This document shows positions 34,876 to 43,499 of a DNA stretch of 64,000 bases, piece after piece. This DNA comes from UBA1756 sp045130235. GTDB taxonomy: Bacteria; Bacteroidota; Bacteroidia; Bacteroidales; WCHB1-69. The stretch spans positions 29,407 through 93,406 of the forward strand of contig JBGUPJ010000004.1 of the NCBI GenBank assembly GCA_045130235.1. The letters are read 5' to 3'. Numbering within the stretch: the first letter of the stretch is position 1; each line of letters starts with the position of its first letter. The position numbers and the translations under genes were made by a program. The notes under the pieces were generated by a model that was given only the letters and a program-made list of their open reading frames with translations, had not been told where the DNA came from and searched no databases.

Positions 34876-37416
34876 TTACTCTTCTTCTTGAGTTTTCTCC
34901 TCCAGCATCATCTCCGATTTTTTCACCACCAGTCCTTCCGAAAGGTCGTCGTAGTCCACGATAAGGGTGGCGGCTTCGAGGCCTTCGTTTTGCAGAATCT
35001 CTTCGGCGAGGATGTCCTCCACATGTTTTTGGATGGCGCGTTTCAGCGGACGGGCACCATAGTTGGAGTCCCAGCCCTCCTTGACGAGGAAGTCGGTAGC
35101 TTTGTCGGTGATGGTGACGTTGAGCCCCATCATGCCGACACGCTGGAGCAACTTGTTGAGTTCCAGTTTGATGATTTTCTTCACATCATCTTCTTGCAAA
35201 CTATTGAAGAAAATGGTGTCATCAATACGGTTGAGAAATTCGGGCGGGAACTGTGCTTTGAGGGCGCCTTCGAGAATCTTCTGGGCTTTCTTGTCCTTGC
35301 CGGCCTGTGTGGCGGAGGTGTTGAAACCGAGATTCTGTCCGAAGTCTTTGAGTTCGCGCGACCCCACGTTGGAGGTCATGATGATGATGGTGTTTTTGAA
35401 ATCGACCTTGCGGCCCATGCCGTCGGTCAGCATACCATCATCAAATACTTGTAACATAATGTTATACACATCCCGATGGGCCTTCTCTACCTCATCCAGC
35501 AGGACGATGGAATAGGGCTTGCGGCGGATCTTCTCGGTGAGTTGTCCGCCCTCTTCGTAGCCCACGTAGCCGGGAGGCGCACCGATGAGGCGCGAGATGG
35601 TATGTTTCTCCATATACTCGCTCATGTCGATACGGACCATCGCATCGGGCGAGTCGAAAAGATAGGAAGCCAGTACTTTGGCGAGATAGGTCTTGCCAAC
35701 TCCTGTAGGACCGAGGAAGATGAACGTGCCGATGGGCTTGTTGGGGTCTTTGAGACCAGCACGGTTGCGGCGGATGGCCTTGGCAATCTTCACGATAGCC
35801 TCATCCTGCCCGATAACACTGCCTTGCAGTTCGTCGGCCATGCGGAGCAGTTTTTCGCTCTCGCTCTTGGCGATGCGCTGCACCGGCACGCCGGTCATCA
35901 TGGCCACCACCTCCGCTACATTCTCTTCGTTCACCTCGTAGCGCAGCTCTTCGGTTTCCGACTCCCAGTTTTTGCGCATGGACTTCAGTTCTTCCTGCAA
36001 CTCCTTGATCTGGTCGCGGAACTGGCCTGCTTCGATGTAGCGTTTCTCCTTCTTGGCCTGCTCTTTCTGAGCCTCCAAGTCGGCAATTTTCTTCTCGGTG
36101 TCAAGGAAGACAGGCGGCACATGCACGTTCATGATATGCACGCGGGCACCGGCCTCGTCGAGCGCGTCGATGGCCTTGTCGGGCAGACAGCGGTCGGTGA
36201 CGTAGCGGGTGGTGAGCTGCACGCAGGCCTTGATGGCCTCGTCGGTGTAGTTCACGCCGTGGTGCTCCTCGTATTTTCCTTTGATGTTGTTGAGAATCTC
36301 GATGGTTTCTTCCGGCGTGGTGGGTTCGAGCAGAATCTTTTGGAAGCGACGTTCCAGTGCGCCGTCCTTTTCGATATACTGGCGGTACTCATCGAGCGTG
36401 GTGGCGCCTATGCACTGCACCTCTCCTCTGGCGAGGGCGGGCTTGAACATGTTGGAGGCATCGAGGCTCCCCGGTGCGCCGCCAGCGCCCACCATCGTGT
36501 GTAACTCATCGATAAACAGGATGATGTCGGGATTTTTCTCCAGCTCGGTGATGATGGTCTGCATACGCTCCTCGAACTGTCCGCGGTACTTGGTACCGGC
36601 CACTAATGAGGTCATGTCGAGGGCGATGATGCGCTTGTTGAGCAGCGTGCGCGACACGCGTCCCTCGTTGATGCGGATGGCGAGGCCTTCGGCGAGGGCC
36701 GACTTGCCCACGCCCGGTTCCCCGATGAGCACGGGGTTGTTCTTTTTGCGGCGGCTGAGAATCTGGGCGATACGCTCCAGCTCCTTCTCGCGCCCCACAA
36801 TCGGGTCGAGTTTGCCCTCGCGGGCGTACTGGGTCAGGTCCTTGCCGAAGTTGTCGAGCAGCGGCGTGCCTTTGCCCTTGTCCCGTTTCTGGGTGTAGCG
36901 ACTATCCTCATCATCGTCCTCTCCGTCGGGAGTGGAGTATCGCGAACCGCCACGCAGCTTACTGCCGAGACCGTCATCCTTGCGCAGCTTGGCAAGGAAG
37001 GCGTTGTAGGTGATGCCGTAGTTGTTGAGGATGCTCCGGACAACATTGGCGGCCGGTCCCGACTTGAGGATGGCCAAGATGAAGAACTGCGGCTCCATCA
37101 GGGGGGAGAGCAGCGAGCGGGTATGCAGTTCCGCCGAGCGCAACAGATTCTGTGTCTGTGTGTTGTAGGTCAGCGTTTCCGGACTCTGTCCGTCGCTTTC
37201 GCCTTCATTTTCCACAAACATGCTCTCCAAGTCGAAACATACCTTCTCGATGTTGAAGCCGAAGTCGGCGAGCAGCTGTTTGCTCAGCGTGTCGTCGGGG
37301 TACTTCAAGATGGCGTAAAAGATATGTTCGCAGCCGATGTGGCTAAATTGGTACTGGCGGGCCACCTGTGCGGCGCTCTCCAGTACCTTTGTCATTTCTT
37401 CGGAATAATTGGCCAT
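34876..37416 (-). CDS. clpC: ATP-dependent Clp protease ATP-binding subunit, ClpC type
   Basis: 846 residues: N-terminal double Clp repeat (FSHIGCEHIFYAIL; MEPQFFILAIL), AAA+ 1 with Walker A GEPGVGKS, a UVR-containing middle domain (EAGQFRDQIKELQEEL), AAA+ 2 with Walker A GPTGVGKT, and the D2-small domain (SNYGARPLKRAIQKHVED). It unfolds substrates for ClpP. An acidic, charged insert (about 165-185, DGEDDDEDS) follows the N domain. The short middle domain with UVR motif separates it from ClpB. It follows iorB by 22 bases. Confidence 0.94.
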   Translation of the reverse strand: MANYSEEMTKVLESAAQVARQYQFSHIGCEHIFYAILKYPDDTLSKQLLADFGFNIEKVCFDLESMFVENEGESDGQSPETLTYNTQTQNLLRSAELHTRSLLSPLMEPQFFILAILKSGPAANVVRSILNNYGITYNAFLAKLRKDDGLGSKLRGGSRYSTPDGEDDDEDSRYTQKRDKGKGTPLLDNFGKDLTQYAREGKLDPIVGREKELERIAQILSRRKKNNPVLIGEPGVGKSALAEGLAIRINEGRVSRTLLNKRIIALDMTSLVAGTKYRGQFEERMQTIITELEKNPDIILFIDELHTMVGAGGAPGSLDASNMFKPALARGEVQCIGATTLDEYRQYIEKDGALERRFQKILLEPTTPEETIEILNNIKGKYEEHHGVNYTDEAIKACVQLTTRYVTDRCLPDKAIDALDEAGARVHIMNVHVPPVFLDTEKKIADLEAQKEQAKKEKRYIEAGQFRDQIKELQEELKSMRKNWESETEELRYEVNEENVAEVVAMMTGVPVQRIAKSESEKLLRMADELQGSVIGQDEAIVKIAKAIRRNRAGLKDPNKPIGTFIFLGPTGVGKTYLAKVLASYLFDSPDAMVRIDMSEYMEKHTISRLIGAPPGYVGYEEGGQLTEKIRRKPYSIVLLDEVEKAHRDVYNIMLQVFDDGMLTDGMGRKVDFKNTIIIMTSNVGSRELKDFGQNLGFNTSATQAGKDKKAQKILEGALKAQFPPEFLNRIDDTIFFNSLQEDDVKKIIKLELNKLLQRVGMMGLNVTITDKATDFLVKEGWDSNYGARPLKRAIQKHVEDILAEEILQNEGLEAATLIVDYDDLSEGLVVKKSEMMLEEKTQEEE

Positions 37417-37438
37417 AGATTAGGACGTGGCTGTAGTG

Positions 37439-38020
37439 TTATTTGTTTTTCTGTGCAAATTCGTAGCCGGCTTTGAGGCAGGCGAGGTTGGTGTTGACGA
37501 CGGCTTCGCCCTTGCGGGAGAAGATGGTGCGCACGGCGTCCTCAATCTCGCTGTACTCCATCTTGAGGAACGGAGCGGCGGCGCCGAGGATGACCATGTT
37601 GGCGGAACGTGCACTGCCGAGGTCTTTCGCGATCTGGTCGGCGTTGATGACCACCTTGTTGGGCAGCTTGTCGAGTTCAGCCTTCAGAGCGGCCTCTTCG
37701 GGATAGTTGGGGATGTTGATGAAGGGCTGGTCGTTGGTGATGACCCAGCCGCCTTCAGCCAGCCAGGGGAGGTAGCGGAGCGACTCCATCGGCTCTACAG
37801 CGATGATCATGTCGGCCTTGCCCATGGGGATGAGGTCGGAAGCGATTTCGTGGTCGGCCAAGCGGAAATGCGACTGCACGTCACCGCCGCGCTGGCTCAT
37901 GCCGTGTACCTCGGCCTGTTTCAGGTACAAACCTTTCTTTACGGCTGCTACGCCGATGGTGGAGGCGATGGAGAGGATTCCCTGACCGCCGACACCTGCT
38001 AAGATGATATCTATTTTCAT
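37439..38020 (-). CDS. iorB: Indolepyruvate:ferredoxin oxidoreductase beta subunit
   Basis: 193 residues of the 2-oxoacid:acceptor oxidoreductase gamma-type domain: ILAGVGGQGILSIASTIG at the N-terminus, VHGMSQRGGDV, and NMVILGAAAPFLKM. With IorA it oxidises aryl pyruvates from aromatic amino-acid transamination to aryl-acetyl-CoA, reducing ferredoxin. It is separated from iorA by 106 bases that contain a 24-bp tandem repeat. Confidence 0.93.
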   Translation of the reverse strand: MKIDIILAGVGGQGILSIASTIGVAAVKKGLYLKQAEVHGMSQRGGDVQSHFRLADHEIASDLIPMGKADMIIAVEPMESLRYLPWLAEGGWVITNDQPFINIPNYPEEAALKAELDKLPNKVVINADQIAKDLGSARSANMVILGAAAPFLKMEYSEIEDAVRTIFSRKGEAVVNTNLACLKAGYEFAQKNK

Positions 38021-38041
38021 GATTTGGTTTTCTTTTTTTGT

Positions 38042-38120
38042 GATGTGATTATAGACAATGCATGCGATGTGATTAGAGACAATGCATGCATTGTGACTAT
38101 AGACAATGCATGCATTGTCT
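38042..38120. repeat. 24-bp tandem repeat (3.3 copies) ending in a perfect palindrome, between iorA and iorB
   Basis: Units at 38042-38065, 38066-38089 and 38090-38113 share GATGTGATTAtAGACAATGC with few changes; a partial unit follows. The last copy makes AGACAATGCA/TGCATTGTCT (38101-38120), a perfect 20-base palindrome. No spacers separate the units, so this is not a CRISPR. Confidence 0.85.
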
Positions 38121-38126
38121 TTACGT

Positions 38127-39728
38127 TTATTTTTTGGATTGGGCTTTCATTCTGCGGCTCAGGGTCTGGATGCATTCGCGGGTGGGCACGATGACGGAAA
38201 CTCCCTGGTAGGCCAGCTCTTCTTTGATGACCTGCACGTTGGCATCATGGTTGTTTTTCAACGGGGTGATGATGCGGATGTGCTCTTCGGCCACGCCGAG
38301 ACCTTTGCAGATGCTGCCGATACGACCGAGTGCATGGCTGTCCTGACCGCCGGTCATACCGGTGGTGCTGTTGTCGAGAATCATCACTGTGATGGGGGTG
38401 TTCTCGTAGATGCAGTCGAGCAGGGAGGTCATACCGCTGTGGGTGAAGGTGGAGTCGCCGATGACGGCCACCACGGGGCTCATGCCGGAGTCGGCGGCAC
38501 CCTTGGCCATGGTGATGGAAGCACCCATGTCGAGGGTGGTGTAGATGGCCTTGTAGGGCGGCAGTGCGCCGAGGGTGTAGCAACCGATGTCGGCGAACAC
38601 CTTGCCGGGGCCGTGTTCCTTCATCGCCTCGTTGAGGGCGAGGTAGGTGTCGATATGCGGACAGCCGTTGCAGAGCGCGGGCGGACGCGGAGCCACGATG
38701 GAGGGAACGGGTGAGCCGTAGCTTTCGGACAGGCCGAGGGCCTTGGCCACGAGGTTCGGGTTGAGCTCGCCATCGCGCGGCAGGGTGCCGTCCATACGGC
38801 CCTTGATGTTGCCGGTACGGTTGAGCAAACCGCGGAGGTGGTCCTCAATCAGCGGGTAACCCTCTTCCACCACCAGTACGCTCTCGCACTCGTCTACCAT
38901 TTTGGCGATAAGGTTGGTGGGAGCGGGGTACTGCGAAACTTTCAGTACGGGGTAGGGGCAGGTGGTGCCCACGTAGTTCTCCATCACGTAGTTGTAACCG
39001 ATACCGGAGGCGATGATACCCATTTTCTTGTCGGCGCCATCGGTGTAGCGGTTGTATTGTGATTTCTCGGACTCCATCTCGAAGTCGGGCTGTTTCTCGA
39101 GCAGGGCGCGGTAGTGGTTGCGGGCGTTGGCGGGCAGTAGCACAAACTGTTTCGGGTTGCTGCACACGTTGAGCTCGTTCTGTTTGCGGGCTTCGCGACG
39201 TTCCACACCGGCGCGGGAGTGAGCCAGACGTGTGGTCACACGCAGCAGGACGGGGGTATGATATTTCTCGGAAAGGTCGAAAGCGTCATACACCATGTTG
39301 TAGGCTTCCTGCTGGTTGGAGGGTTCCATGACCGGGATGAGGGCGAACTTGCCGTAGTAGCGGGAGTCCTGCTCATCCTGTGAAGAGTGCATCGACGGGT
39401 CGTCGGCCACCACCACCACAAGACCGCCGTTGGCGCCGGTGATGGAGGAGTTCATGAACGGGTCAGCGGCCACGTTCAGACCGACATGCTTCATGCAGAC
39501 CATGGCGCGCTTGCCGGCGTACGACATGCCGACAGCCGACTCCATGGCGGTCTTCTCGTTGCCTGCCCAGATGCGGTGGACATTGCCTTCCACAGCCTGT
39601 TTGGAGTTCTGAATGTACTCAGTGATTTCGGTGGAGGGGGTTCCCGGGTATGCATATACTCCGGACAAGCCCGCGTCAAGTGCGCCTTGCGCGATTGCCT
39701 CAACTCCTAATAAAAGTGTTTTAGCCAT
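38127..39728 (-). CDS. iorA: Indolepyruvate:ferredoxin oxidoreductase alpha subunit
   Basis: 533 residues. The N-terminal pyrimidine-binding domain has GVYAYPGTPSTEI; the TPP domain has LCNGCPH and DIGCYTLG, MGASITMAKGA and IGDSTFTHSG. The C-terminal 2x[4Fe-4S] ferredoxin domain of archaeal IorA is absent: the protein ends shortly after VSVIVPTRECIQ, the short form usual in Bacteroidetes, so electrons must pass by another route. A minus-strand -7 box TAACTTTGC lies at 39799-39807. Confidence 0.93.
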   Translation of the reverse strand: MAKTLLLGVEAIAQGALDAGLSGVYAYPGTPSTEITEYIQNSKQAVEGNVHRIWAGNEKTAMESAVGMSYAGKRAMVCMKHVGLNVAADPFMNSSITGANGGLVVVVADDPSMHSSQDEQDSRYYGKFALIPVMEPSNQQEAYNMVYDAFDLSEKYHTPVLLRVTTRLAHSRAGVERREARKQNELNVCSNPKQFVLLPANARNHYRALLEKQPDFEMESEKSQYNRYTDGADKKMGIIASGIGYNYVMENYVGTTCPYPVLKVSQYPAPTNLIAKMVDECESVLVVEEGYPLIEDHLRGLLNRTGNIKGRMDGTLPRDGELNPNLVAKALGLSESYGSPVPSIVAPRPPALCNGCPHIDTYLALNEAMKEHGPGKVFADIGCYTLGALPPYKAIYTTLDMGASITMAKGAADSGMSPVVAVIGDSTFTHSGMTSLLDCIYENTPITVMILDNSTTGMTGGQDSHALGRIGSICKGLGVAEEHIRIITPLKNNHDANVQVIKEELAYQGVSVIVPTRECIQTLSRRMKAQSKK

Positions 39729-39820
39729 AAGAATTGTTTTTATATAATTATTTGATTTATAAATATTTAATAATAATTGACAATTTCTATTTCAGGGTGC
39801 AAAGTTACAAAAAAATTTTG

Positions 39821-39829
39821 TATTTTTGT
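39821..39829 (+). promoter_or_regulatory. -7 box of the tRNA-Leu gene
   Basis: TATTTTTGT just 11 bases before the mature tRNA start. It is divergent from the iorA promoter. Confidence 0.55.
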
Positions 39830-39839
39830 CGCCTCTTTT

Positions 39840-39921
39840 GCGGTTGTGGCGGAATTGGTAGACGCGCTAGACTTAGGATCTAGTTCCGAAAGGAGTAGGG
39901 GTTCGATTCCCCTCATCCGCA
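39840..39921 (+). tRNA. tRNA-Leu (anticodon TAG, reads CUA)
   Basis: A full cloverleaf can be drawn. The acceptor GCGGTTG pairs with CATCCGC (one T-T mismatch). The D arm contains AATTGGTAGA. The anticodon stem CTAGA/TCTAG encloses the loop CTTAGGA. A long class II variable arm follows, then a T arm GGGGTTCGATTCCCC and discriminator A. CCA is not encoded. The long variable arm and TAG anticodon identify leucine. Confidence 0.95.
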
Positions 39922-39999
39922 CTCTTTCCTTTATTGCATTTTAATTGGCAATACCCCATTCCCCAGAATCCACCTATTTCAACATCTATCAAGGAAAAA

Positions 40000-41022
40000 C
40001 TATTTGTTGGCCTTCTCCTCTTCGTTGTTATACCATTCCAAATAGGCCTCGGTATATTTCTTACCTGAGTTCAGAAGATCCGATTTTTTCTCATCCGAAA
40101 TATCGAAATCTACAGAGCCAATCCCCAGTGTGTCGATGTAGATAGTGCGCTGCCAGTCATCGCTGTGCAGGTGTACATTATTCTGGAAATCAATCAATGT
40201 GGTCACCAAAGCTTTGGTATAGTCGAGAAAATTTTTAATCTCCTTGCATTCCGCTACACCCTGACCGAGGTACATCGAAATTTCATCCTGCGAATCCAAC
40301 CGGAACCCCAGCGTCTCCTTATTATACACATATTCTGTTTTAGCCTTGCTTTTTTGCAGACTCTTCACATTAATTATATCGTAATATTCGGTACGCCTCA
40401 TGTTGTTCTCATCGGCAATGAAGTCTATCTGGTCAAAGGTTTTGATGGGATAGTTCTCCAGGAGGCCACCATCCACGTAAACATGCTGTTTGTTTTTTCC
40501 GCCTCTTATTGAGGCAAAAAACAACGGGATGGACATGGAGATTCGGGCGGCGTCGGCCACCTTCATCTGAGGGGTAGTTTTATGGCTGAACACTTCCGTA
40601 AGGCCAGTGGAGAGGTTGGCTCCCACCAGATAGATTTCGCGGTATTTCTTCGTTTTAGCCAGGTCGCCAAAAGTAATCTCACCGTTGCCGGTTTTCCTTT
40701 GGATAAGGTCGGCCATCGTTTTGCGGAAGAAGTCGCCTTTATACCAGCCGTACTCCTTCAGCAGCCGCGTGGTATTGGCCAGGAAAAAGCTCGATTTGTC
40801 CATGAAATTATTGAAATCGAGGTGCCACAACACATCCTTCACCTCCTCGGCGGAGTATTTCAACCCGACCAAAACCGCCACCATGGCGCCGGCCGACGTG
40901 CCCGCCACCCGCTCAATGTTATTCAAAATTCCCTCTTTGTCAAGCACTTCCATAGCGCCCACGTAGGCGATGCCTTTCACACCACCGCCTTCAAAAACCA
41001 AATTCTTAAAATGATACGACAT
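40000..41022 (-). CDS. Patatin-like phospholipase
   Basis: 340 residues from the ATG at 41022 (before SYHFKNLVFEGGG). The oxyanion hole GGGVKGIAY, nucleophile elbow GTSAG with the catalytic Ser, and the DGG motif (VDGGLLENYPI) with the catalytic Asp are all present. It is predicted to be a Ser-Asp dyad lipid acyl hydrolase of the cytoplasm. Neighbours give no clue to the substrate. Patatins also occur as CBASS effectors, but no cyclase gene is near, so a housekeeping role is likelier. Confidence 0.88.
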   Translation of the reverse strand: MSYHFKNLVFEGGGVKGIAYVGAMEVLDKEGILNNIERVAGTSAGAMVAVLVGLKYSAEEVKDVLWHLDFNNFMDKSSFFLANTTRLLKEYGWYKGDFFRKTMADLIQRKTGNGEITFGDLAKTKKYREIYLVGANLSTGLTEVFSHKTTPQMKVADAARISMSIPLFFASIRGGKNKQHVYVDGGLLENYPIKTFDQIDFIADENNMRRTEYYDIINVKSLQKSKAKTEYVYNKETLGFRLDSQDEISMYLGQGVAECKEIKNFLDYTKALVTTLIDFQNNVHLHSDDWQRTIYIDTLGIGSVDFDISDEKKSDLLNSGKKYTEAYLEWYNNEEEKANK

Positions 41023-41064
41023 AATGAAACTATTTTTTTGCAAAAATACGCAAAATAATTCATG

Positions 41065-41607
41065 TCACCACATCCCAGTTTTACAATAGAAACAATCTTC
41101 TTCCCATTTCATCGGGTTTTGAACCATATATTGCACAATGTTCTGGTATGCGGTTGTATTTCTGATGATGTGTTCGTAATAATTGCGTTGCCATGGCGAA
41201 TGTCCCATGCGGTGTGTCACCCCAATTTTAATTCCCCGCACCACCGATCCCACGGTTCGGGATGTGCCTGTCGGACGTGTCGATGCCAATGCCATGGATG
41301 TATTGGATGGTCGTTGTAGGGGCGAATAATTATTCGCCCCTACGATGTGATTGCAAATTTCAATAATACCGTGTATATGATTGGGCATGATTACATATTC
41401 CCGTACAACAACATGCGGAAAATGACAAGGGATTTCTTGCCAACACAAATCCACAATTTCGCCAATTTCAGACAAAAACATCATGCCATTACGAATCTGT
41501 CCGAAAAGACATTCCCGGTTTCGGGTGCAGATAGTCAAGAAATAAAATCCGTTTTGTGAATAATCGTATCCAGGTAGGCGAATAGAATGACGGTGATGTT
41601 GTTTCAT
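41065..41607 (-). CDS. REP-associated tyrosine transposase (RAYT, Y1/HUH family)
   Basis: 180 residues. The start NGFYFLTICTRNRECLFG, the HUH metal motif MPNHIHGIIE and the catalytic tyrosine region NYYEHIIRN identify a TnpA-REP protein. These single-copy transposases act on short palindromes (REPs). Remarkably, a 28-base perfect palindrome lies within the gene (41316-41343) and encodes part of VGANNYSPLQR between the HUH motif and VVRGIKIGVT. The -7 box TATCTTTGC is at 41630-41638 on the minus strand. No copies flank it as an insertion sequence. Confidence 0.88.
   Translation of the reverse strand: MKQHHRHSIRLPGYDYSQNGFYFLTICTRNRECLFGQIRNGMMFLSEIGEIVDLCWQEIPCHFPHVVVREYVIMPNHIHGIIEICNHIVGANNYSPLQRPSNTSMALASTRPTGTSRTVGSVVRGIKIGVTHRMGHSPWQRNYYEHIIRNTTAYQNIVQYMVQNPMKWEEDCFYCKTGMW
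41316..41343. repeat. 28-base perfect palindrome (REP-like) inside the RAYT gene
   Basis: The left arm GTAGGGGCGAATAA is the exact reverse complement of the right arm. The arm core GTAGGGGCGA recurs at 58744-58753 and 59485-59494, next to the second Y1 transposase. Confidence 0.85.
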
Positions 41608-41679
41608 TGCGGCAAAGATTGATAAGGCCGCAAAGATACTATAAACGCGATGCCATTTTCAAGGGTTTCGCAAAAATTA

Positions 41680-41714
41680 CAAAAAAATCCCCCCGAAATT
41701 CGGAGGGATTTTTT
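41680..41714 (-). terminator. Intrinsic terminator of gdhA
   Basis: Stem AATCCCTCCG / CGGGGGGATT (minus strand, one wobble pair), with T runs on both sides; 21 bases past the gdhA stop. Confidence 0.85.
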
Positions 41715-41734
41715 CAAGAATCGTAATGAAACGA

Positions 41735-43078
41735 TTAGATGATGCCCTGAGCAAGCATAGCTTTTGCAACGCGCATGAAACCGGCGATGTTAGCACCCTT
41801 CACATAGTTGATGGTGCCGTCAGCCTGCTTACCATATTCAACGCACATATCATAGATGTCGTTCATGATCTTGTGCAGTTTCTGGTCAACTTCAGGAGCA
41901 GTCCAGTTGATGTGACCAGCGTTCTGGCAGATTTCGAGACCAGAGGTAGCAACACCACCAGCGTTCACAGCCTTACCAGGTCCGAAGGGGATCTTAGCGC
42001 CCTGGAAAGCGGCGATAGCACCGGGCTGGCAACCCATGTTGGAAACTTCAGCCACATACTTCACGCCATTGGCGATGAGTTCTTTAGCGTCAGCTTCTGC
42101 GAGCTCGTTCTGGAAAGCGCACGGGCAAGCGATGTCGCACTTCACGCTCCAAGCTTTCTTACCAGCAGTGAATTTGGCTTTTCCGGGGAACTTGGTGGCC
42201 ATATCCTCAACTTTGTTGCGGTTGGAAGCACGCATCTCGAGCATATAGTCGATCATTTCCTTGTTGATACCTTCGGGAAGTTCGCAAACGCCGTCGGGAC
42301 CGGAGAGGGCCACAACCTTTGCGCCGAGTTCGGTAGCCTTGATGGCAGCACCCCAAGCCACGTTGCCGAAGCCGGAGAGAGCGATTCTCTTGCCTTCCAT
42401 CTTGTCACCTTTTTCTTTCACCATTCTCTCTACATAGTAGATAGCGCCGAAACCGGTAGCTTCGGGACGGATGAGGGAACCACCCCAACCGTAGCTCTTA
42501 CCAGTGAGAGCGCCGGTGCTGTGCTCGCGAGCGATTTTCTTGTAAGCGCCATAGAGGTAGCCGATTTCACGACCGCCAACACCTACGTCACCAGCAGGGC
42601 TGTCCTGATCGGGACCGATGTTGCGCCACAACTCATACATGAAGGCCTGGCAGAAACGCATGATTTCTTCGTCGGTTTTGCCAACGGGATCGAAATCAGA
42701 ACCGCCCTTACCACCGCCGAGAGGCAGGTTGGTCAGAGAGTTTTTGAAGATCTGCTCGAAACCTAAGAATTTCAGCATGGAAACGTTCACAGCCTTGTGG
42801 AAACGGAGACCGCCTTTGTATGCACCAAGAGCGGCGTTGTACTGCACGCGATAACCGAGGTTGGTCTGGACTTCGCCATTGCGGTCAACCCAAGTCACAC
42901 GGAAAGTGAAGATACGATCGGGCTCAACCAAGCGCTCGACGATCTTAGCTTTCTCGAATTCAGGATGCTGGTTGTAAACTTCCTCGATGGATTCGAGAAC
43001 TTCTTGAACCGCCTGCAAATACTCATTTTCACCAGGATGTTTGGCCTCCAGGTTAGCCATGATTTTTTTAACTTCCAT
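41735..43078 (-). CDS. gdhA: NADP-dependent glutamate dehydrogenase (hexameric)
   Basis: 447 residues, the usual size for the small hexameric enzyme. Catalytic glycine-rich LPLGGGKGGSDFDPVGK with the active Lys, the downstream PAGDVGVGGREI, GKSYGWGGSLIRPEATG and the dinucleotide motif SGFGNVAWGAA are present. It fixes ammonium into 2-oxoglutarate, the main nitrogen-assimilation step in many Bacteroidales. A second ATG lies six codons inside. A -7 box TAATTTTGC lies at 43125-43133 on the minus strand, divergent from the riboswitch promoter. Confidence 0.96.
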   Translation of the reverse strand: MEVKKIMANLEAKHPGENEYLQAVQEVLESIEEVYNQHPEFEKAKIVERLVEPDRIFTFRVTWVDRNGEVQTNLGYRVQYNAALGAYKGGLRFHKAVNVSMLKFLGFEQIFKNSLTNLPLGGGKGGSDFDPVGKTDEEIMRFCQAFMYELWRNIGPDQDSPAGDVGVGGREIGYLYGAYKKIAREHSTGALTGKSYGWGGSLIRPEATGFGAIYYVERMVKEKGDKMEGKRIALSGFGNVAWGAAIKATELGAKVVALSGPDGVCELPEGINKEMIDYMLEMRASNRNKVEDMATKFPGKAKFTAGKKAWSVKCDIACPCAFQNELAEADAKELIANGVKYVAEVSNMGCQPGAIAAFQGAKIPFGPGKAVNAGGVATSGLEICQNAGHINWTAPEVDQKLHKIMNDIYDMCVEYGKQADGTINYVKGANIAGFMRVAKAMLAQGII

Positions 43079-43193
43079 AATATAACTTTTTTAAGTTGTT
43101 AGAATTTGTTCCGATAACGGGCTGCAAAATTATTACTATTTTTTGAATTATTATCCTTTCTGAAAAATTATTTTTTTGTGATGATTTTTTTTG

Positions 43194-43202
43194 TAATTTT
43201 GC
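43194..43202 (+). promoter_or_regulatory. -7 box of the cobalamin riboswitch transcript
   Basis: TAATTTTGC, directly before the riboswitch aptamer. Transcription would begin about at 43207. Confidence 0.6.
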
Positions 43203-43212
43203 CGCCGATTTT

Positions 43213-43376
43213 ATGGTGAGAAATCCTTTGTGGATTTCGAGAGGGAAGCAGGTGAAATTCCTGCACAGTACCCGCTGCTGTAATCTCCACAATGCCCCAG
43301 GCAAAGGTCACTGTCGCACCGCGATGGGAAGACGCCTGAAGGCGGAGTAAGTCAGAAAACCTGCCATAACATCTAT
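43213..43376 (+). ncRNA. Cobalamin riboswitch (aptamer)
   Basis: The B12-box architecture is clear: GGGAAGCAGGTGAAATTCC, then CCCGCTGCTGTAA, a later GATGGGAAGACGCC and GTCAGAAAACCTGCC. In this class adenosylcobalamin binding represses uptake genes. It precedes the BtuG-like lipoprotein gene by about 125 bases. No second copy is seen in front of the TonB receptor at 48425. Confidence 0.92.
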
Positions 43377-43436
43377 CACGGTAAGCTCCGGGCATTGGGC
43401 TGCTGCCAACGGGTCACCTCCGCTGTGCTTCGTATG

Positions 43437-43478
43437 CCTTCCCCGGTCTTCCATCGGGAGGATTTTCTATTTTCCTCC
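43437..43478 (+). promoter_or_regulatory. Probable riboswitch expression platform
   Basis: A hairpin (CCTTCCCCGG near 43437-43446 with CGGGAGG at 43455-43461) is followed by a T-rich stretch and then TCCTCC. It could act as a conditional terminator between the aptamer and the ATG at 43500. Alternative pairing with the aptamer was not calculated. Confidence 0.5.
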
Positions 43479-43499
43479 AACTTGAACTAATAATATAGT

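Noticed and set aside
38042..38120. Possible CRISPR array
   Set aside because: The 24-bp units are directly adjacent with no spacers, and no cas gene is near.
40000..41607. Patatin plus neighbouring transposase as a CBASS-like defence unit
   Set aside because: No nucleotide cyclase or other signalling gene is present; the patatin has a normal stand-alone context.
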